Shown here: positions 4,097-6,586 of the stretch, piece after piece
Position numbering within the stretch: the stretch's first letter is position 1
Layout: the number at the start of each line of letters is the position of its first letter
Assembly (NCBI GenBank): GCA_021784615.1
Contig: JAJYHU010000223.1
Span: 1 to 6,586, forward strand
Direction of reading: 5' to 3'
DNA from: Acidobacteriota bacterium
GTDB taxonomy: Bacteria > Acidobacteriota > Terriglobia > UBA7540
DNA: 6,586 nucleotides
Notes under the pieces: generated by a model
Seen by the model: only the letters and a program-made list of their open reading frames with translations
Databases searched by the model: none
What the model was told of the DNA's origin: nothing
Made by a program: the position numbers and the translations under genes

Positions 4097-6139
4097 TCAG
4101 CGCGTGGACACTTGAGGATGGGTTACGATTTTTTCCCAGGCGCGCAGAAGTTCCGCTACCGTCCAGGCTTGCGCGATGCATCCGCGGGGCGTGAAAGGCG
4201 CGTCGCCATCAAAAATTTCACTGGCGGTGCCAAGGCCGTGGGTTTGCAGTTGGTGAATCATGGGTTCGAGATAGTCCGCCGCAGCCGCAGGATCGTTCCA
4301 AGCCCGCAAGTGGGCCAGCACAAAAGGTCCCAGTAACCATCCCCATACCGTTCCCTGATGATAGGCGCCGTCGCGCCGACGCTGGTCCCCGCCGTAGGCT
4401 CCGCAATATTGGGGATCACTTGGCGCCAAACTCCGCAAGCCGTGCGAGGTGAGCAAGTGGCGGGCCACGGTTTGAACGATAGCCCGCTGCCGCTCCAACT
4501 CAAACGGGCATACCGGCAGCGCCACCGCGAAAATCTGATTGGGCCTTATTGAAGCGTCGTTTCCTTCGGGGGCGTCCAGCACATCGAAGCAGCATTCTGC
4601 CGCGCCATTCCAGAAACGCTCAAAACTTTGCATGGCTTGCTGAGCAGATCGGTCCAGGTCTTCGGCAGGGCTTTTGAGTTCCGCCGCAAATTCCTTCATG
4701 GCCGCGAGAGCGTTCAGCCACAGCGCGTTGACCTCCACGGGTTTGCCCATCCGAGGCGTCACCACCCAGTCGCCGATTTTGGCGTCCATCCAGGTTAGCT
4801 GCACGCCCGGTTCGCCGGCGTAGAGCAATCCATCAGCCGGATCGATGTGGATGTTGTAGCGTGTTCCCTGCCGGTACCAGCGGACAATCTCTTCCAGCGT
4901 GGGGAAGGCAAATTGTAGAAATTCCGCATCATGCGTCCTGGCCCAATATTCGCGCACGGCCTGAAAATACCAGAGGGCTGCATCGACGGTGTTGTATTCA
5001 GGCTTTTCGCCCGATTCAGGGAACCGGTTGGGCAGCATTCCCTGGTTCGCATAGCCGGCCCAGGCAAGCAGAACATTCCGGGCGATTTCACGCCGGCCTG
5101 TGGTGATTGTGAGGCCGGGCAGCGCCACCATCGTGTCGCGGCCCCAGTCGCCGAACCAGTGGTAACCGGCAATCACGGTGCTGGCTTTGGAACCGTTTGG
5201 CAACGTGCGGTCCACGATGAATTGGTCGGCGGCAAGCGCAAGCTGCTCTGTCCACGGAGGACTGATGCTTTCCGAATGTGCGCTCTGAAACCGCGCGAGG
5301 AGCGAGCTTTCCAGCTCAGCGTGGGCGTGCCAGGCCGCTTCGGGATCGAGGCCGGCGCGCGGGTCAACGCTGGCGACGATGGTTACGGCGTCTCCCGGGC
5401 CAAGCTCGGCCGCCCAGGTTCCCGCATGCAGGTGATCCTCTTGATGGTCGAGTCCGCGGTGGCGCTCGTTTGCCAGCTCATAGCCCCGATACCATTCCTG
5501 GCAAGGGTCGAAGCTTCCGGGCGAGCTTAGCAGATAGAACGGCACCGCGCCCTCGAAAGCCAGCACCCGCAGGCCGTTTTCCACGCGGCTGATATCCATC
5601 TGCCAGTTGCCCGCCTGGGTCAGGCAATAGAAGTCACGGTAATTGACCAGAGCTTTGATCTGCAATTTCAATCTACTGCTGGCCGATTCCAGTTTGTATC
5701 GAACGTATGTGGTGTTTGCGCCGTGTTCCATCCAGATGGTTTTTGAAAGGCGCGCGTCCGCCAAGGCATAAGTCCAAACCGGGCTTGTTCCTGCAAGGTG
5801 AAAGGCTTCAATTTGCCGGTAGCCGTCAGGATCGATCGCGCCGCCTTGCCAGCGATTGGTAGCGAGAGAATATCTCTTCCCGTCGTAGTCGCCGATTTCG
5901 TCGAACTTTGACACCAGCAGCGTCCGTCCCAATGGAGGATGCAGGGCGGCGATCAGCAATCCGTGAAAGCGCCGGGTAAGGTGTCCGCCTACGGTGCCGG
6001 ACGCAAATCCGCCGAGGCCGTTCGTAACCAGCCACTCGCGCGTTTCCCCCATGGCGAGGTCGCCGCAGATTTCCCGGCCGAAACTCACGAAGGGAAGGTT
6101 CATGAGTTGAGGCGAGCCGTTTCTGACCGCATCCGCCAA
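4097..6139 (-). CDS. Amylo-alpha-1,6-glucosidase (GH133-type glycogen debranching enzyme)
   Basis: This enzyme hydrolyses alpha-1,6-linked glucose at branch points of glycogen or related alpha-glucans; no signal peptide is seen, so it is cytoplasmic. The protein has 680 aa, normal for the bacterial/archaeal form. The N-terminal GDE domain (about 15-290) has EWLVTNGLGGFASGT (35-49) and RRFHGLL (56-62). The C-terminal (alpha/alpha)6-barrel domain (about 295-672) has WFGDWGRDTMVALPGL (328-343), NTVDAALW (383-390), TWMDAKIGDW (449-458), PVEVNALW (467-474), YHQGTVWGW (593-601) and SEIFDGD (640-646). D452 and E641 are the likely catalytic acids by family analogy. The TTG start at 6139 is chosen for its Shine-Dalgarno; ATG 6103 (residue 13) lacks one. 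It is the second gene of a pair, 26 nt after a glucosidase. Confidence 0.93.
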   Translation of the reverse strand: MADAVRNGSPQLMNLPFVSFGREICGDLAMGETREWLVTNGLGGFASGTVGGHLTRRFHGLLIAALHPPLGRTLLVSKFDEIGDYDGKRYSLATNRWQGGAIDPDGYRQIEAFHLAGTSPVWTYALADARLSKTIWMEHGANTTYVRYKLESASSRLKLQIKALVNYRDFYCLTQAGNWQMDISRVENGLRVLAFEGAVPFYLLSSPGSFDPCQEWYRGYELANERHRGLDHQEDHLHAGTWAAELGPGDAVTIVASVDPRAGLDPEAAWHAHAELESSLLARFQSAHSESISPPWTEQLALAADQFIVDRTLPNGSKASTVIAGYHWFGDWGRDTMVALPGLTITTGRREIARNVLLAWAGYANQGMLPNRFPESGEKPEYNTVDAALWYFQAVREYWARTHDAEFLQFAFPTLEEIVRWYRQGTRYNIHIDPADGLLYAGEPGVQLTWMDAKIGDWVVTPRMGKPVEVNALWLNALAAMKEFAAELKSPAEDLDRSAQQAMQSFERFWNGAAECCFDVLDAPEGNDASIRPNQIFAVALPVCPFELERQRAIVQTVARHLLTSHGLRSLAPSDPQYCGAYGGDQRRRDGAYHQGTVWGWLLGPFVLAHLRAWNDPAAAADYLEPMIHQLQTHGLGTASEIFDGDAPFTPRGCIAQAWTVAELLRAWEKIVTHPQVSTR

Positions 6140-6146
6140 CTATGCG

Positions 6147-6153
6147 CTCCCTT
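6147..6153 (-). promoter_or_regulatory. Shine-Dalgarno for the debranching enzyme (TTG start)
   Basis: On the minus strand AAGGGAG is followed by 7 nt and the TTG at 6139. It sits in the 26-nt gap after the upstream stop codon, so ribosomes finishing the glucosidase could re-initiate here. Confidence 0.6.
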
Positions 6154-6165
6154 GGTGAAAAAGTT

Positions 6166-6586
6166 TCAGCATCCCACCCCGCTCTGTTGGAGCAGTTTGG
6201 CCACCAGCCCTGTCCAGCCGGTCTGATGGCTGGCGCCGATTCCCGCCCCGTTGTCGCCATGAAAGTATTCGTAAAACAGGATGAGGTCGCGCCAGTGCGG
6301 ATTGGTCTGGAACGTCGTGGTTGCTCCGTAAACCGGACGCCGCCCGCTTGCATCCTGGAGGAAAATCCGGCTCAGGCGCTGGGATATTTCGACGGCCACT
6401 TCCCAAAGCGTCAGCATCTTGCCCGATCCTGTGGGGCACTCCACTTTGAGCTGGTCCCCGAAGTAATGATGGTATTTTTGCAGCGATTCGATCAAAAGAA
6501 AATTTACCGGAAACCAAACCGGGCCGCGCCAGTTGGAATTGCCGCCGAACAGTCCGGTGGTGGATTCAGCCGGTTCGTAATCCACC
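6166..6586 (-). CDS. GH63/MGH1-like glucosidase, C-terminal part only
   Basis: About 140 C-terminal residues are visible; the gene enters from the right edge. The frame opens VDYEPAESTTGLFGG and contains NSNWRGPVWFPVNFLLIESL (16-35), VECPTGSGKMLTLWEVA (48-64), TTTFQTNPHWRDLILFYEYF (89-108) and HGDNGAGIGASHQTGWTGLV (109-128). This is the conserved C-terminus of the large (roughly 850-900 aa) bacterial glucosidases related to GH63 and mannosylglycerate hydrolase, with an (alpha/alpha)6-barrel fold. Exact substrate cannot be told: alpha-glucosides, mannosylglycerate or glucosylglycerate are family options. The stop at 6166-6168 is 26 nt before the debranching enzyme start, which implies one operon for alpha-glucan or compatible-solute breakdown. 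Confidence 0.85.
   Translation of the reverse strand, partial: VDYEPAESTTGLFGGNSNWRGPVWFPVNFLLIESLQKYHHYFGDQLKVECPTGSGKMLTLWEVAVEISQRLSRIFLQDASGRRPVYGATTTFQTNPHWRDLILFYEYFHGDNGAGIGASHQTGWTGLVAKLLQQSGVGC

Noticed and set aside
4931..5530. 199-codon plus-strand frame opposite the debranching enzyme
   Set aside because: It is antisense to a well-conserved catalytic domain, with no recognisable features and no convincing ribosome binding site.

Overview
The window looks like chromosomal DNA of a moderately GC-rich Gram-negative bacterium. My best guess is Acidobacteriota. The grounds are a cox subunit III with a Gly/Pro-rich N-terminal tail, a linked CtaB and DUF420 protein, and the pairing of a GH63-like glucosidase with a GH133 debranching enzyme. 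This is recalled family resemblance, not a search result. No mobile element, CRISPR array, tRNA or rRNA was found.

Layout. (1) Positions 1-97, minus strand: the first 32 codons of rsmG (gidB), running off the left edge, with a sigma70-type promoter (106-134) so close that the mRNA should be leaderless or nearly so. (2) Positions 98-456: a non-coding divergent region with a near-canonical parS centromere site (195-216), two short hairpins and an AT-rich tract (311-360). rsmG usually sits beside parA-parB, so the left edge probably lies near the par locus and perhaps the replication origin. (3) Positions 457-4010, plus strand: respiratory and heme genes. These are cytochrome oxidase subunit III, a 468-bp gap, heme O synthase (ctaB) with a 9-bp hairpin over its possible start codons, a DUF420/CtaM-type oxidase assembly protein, a small HemJ-like membrane protein, and a CDGSH iron-sulfur protein read from a TTG codon. 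(4) Positions 4011-4096: a short convergent gap with weak terminator-like inverted repeats. (5) Positions 4097-6586, minus strand: a glycan-degradation pair, the C-terminal end of a GH63/MGH1-like glucosidase followed 26 nt later by a complete amylo-alpha-1,6-glucosidase.

How the genes fit together. CtaB makes heme O for heme-copper oxidases, subunit III is a structural subunit of such an oxidase, and DUF420 proteins act in oxidase maturation. The HemJ-like protein resembles protoporphyrinogen oxidase, so the plus-strand block reads as oxidase biogenesis and heme supply. The catalytic subunits are not in the window. The minus-strand block is an unrelated carbohydrate operon. The gene content is mostly conventional; the more interesting signals are regulatory and architectural (parS, the leaderless rsmG promoter, the ctaB start hairpin).
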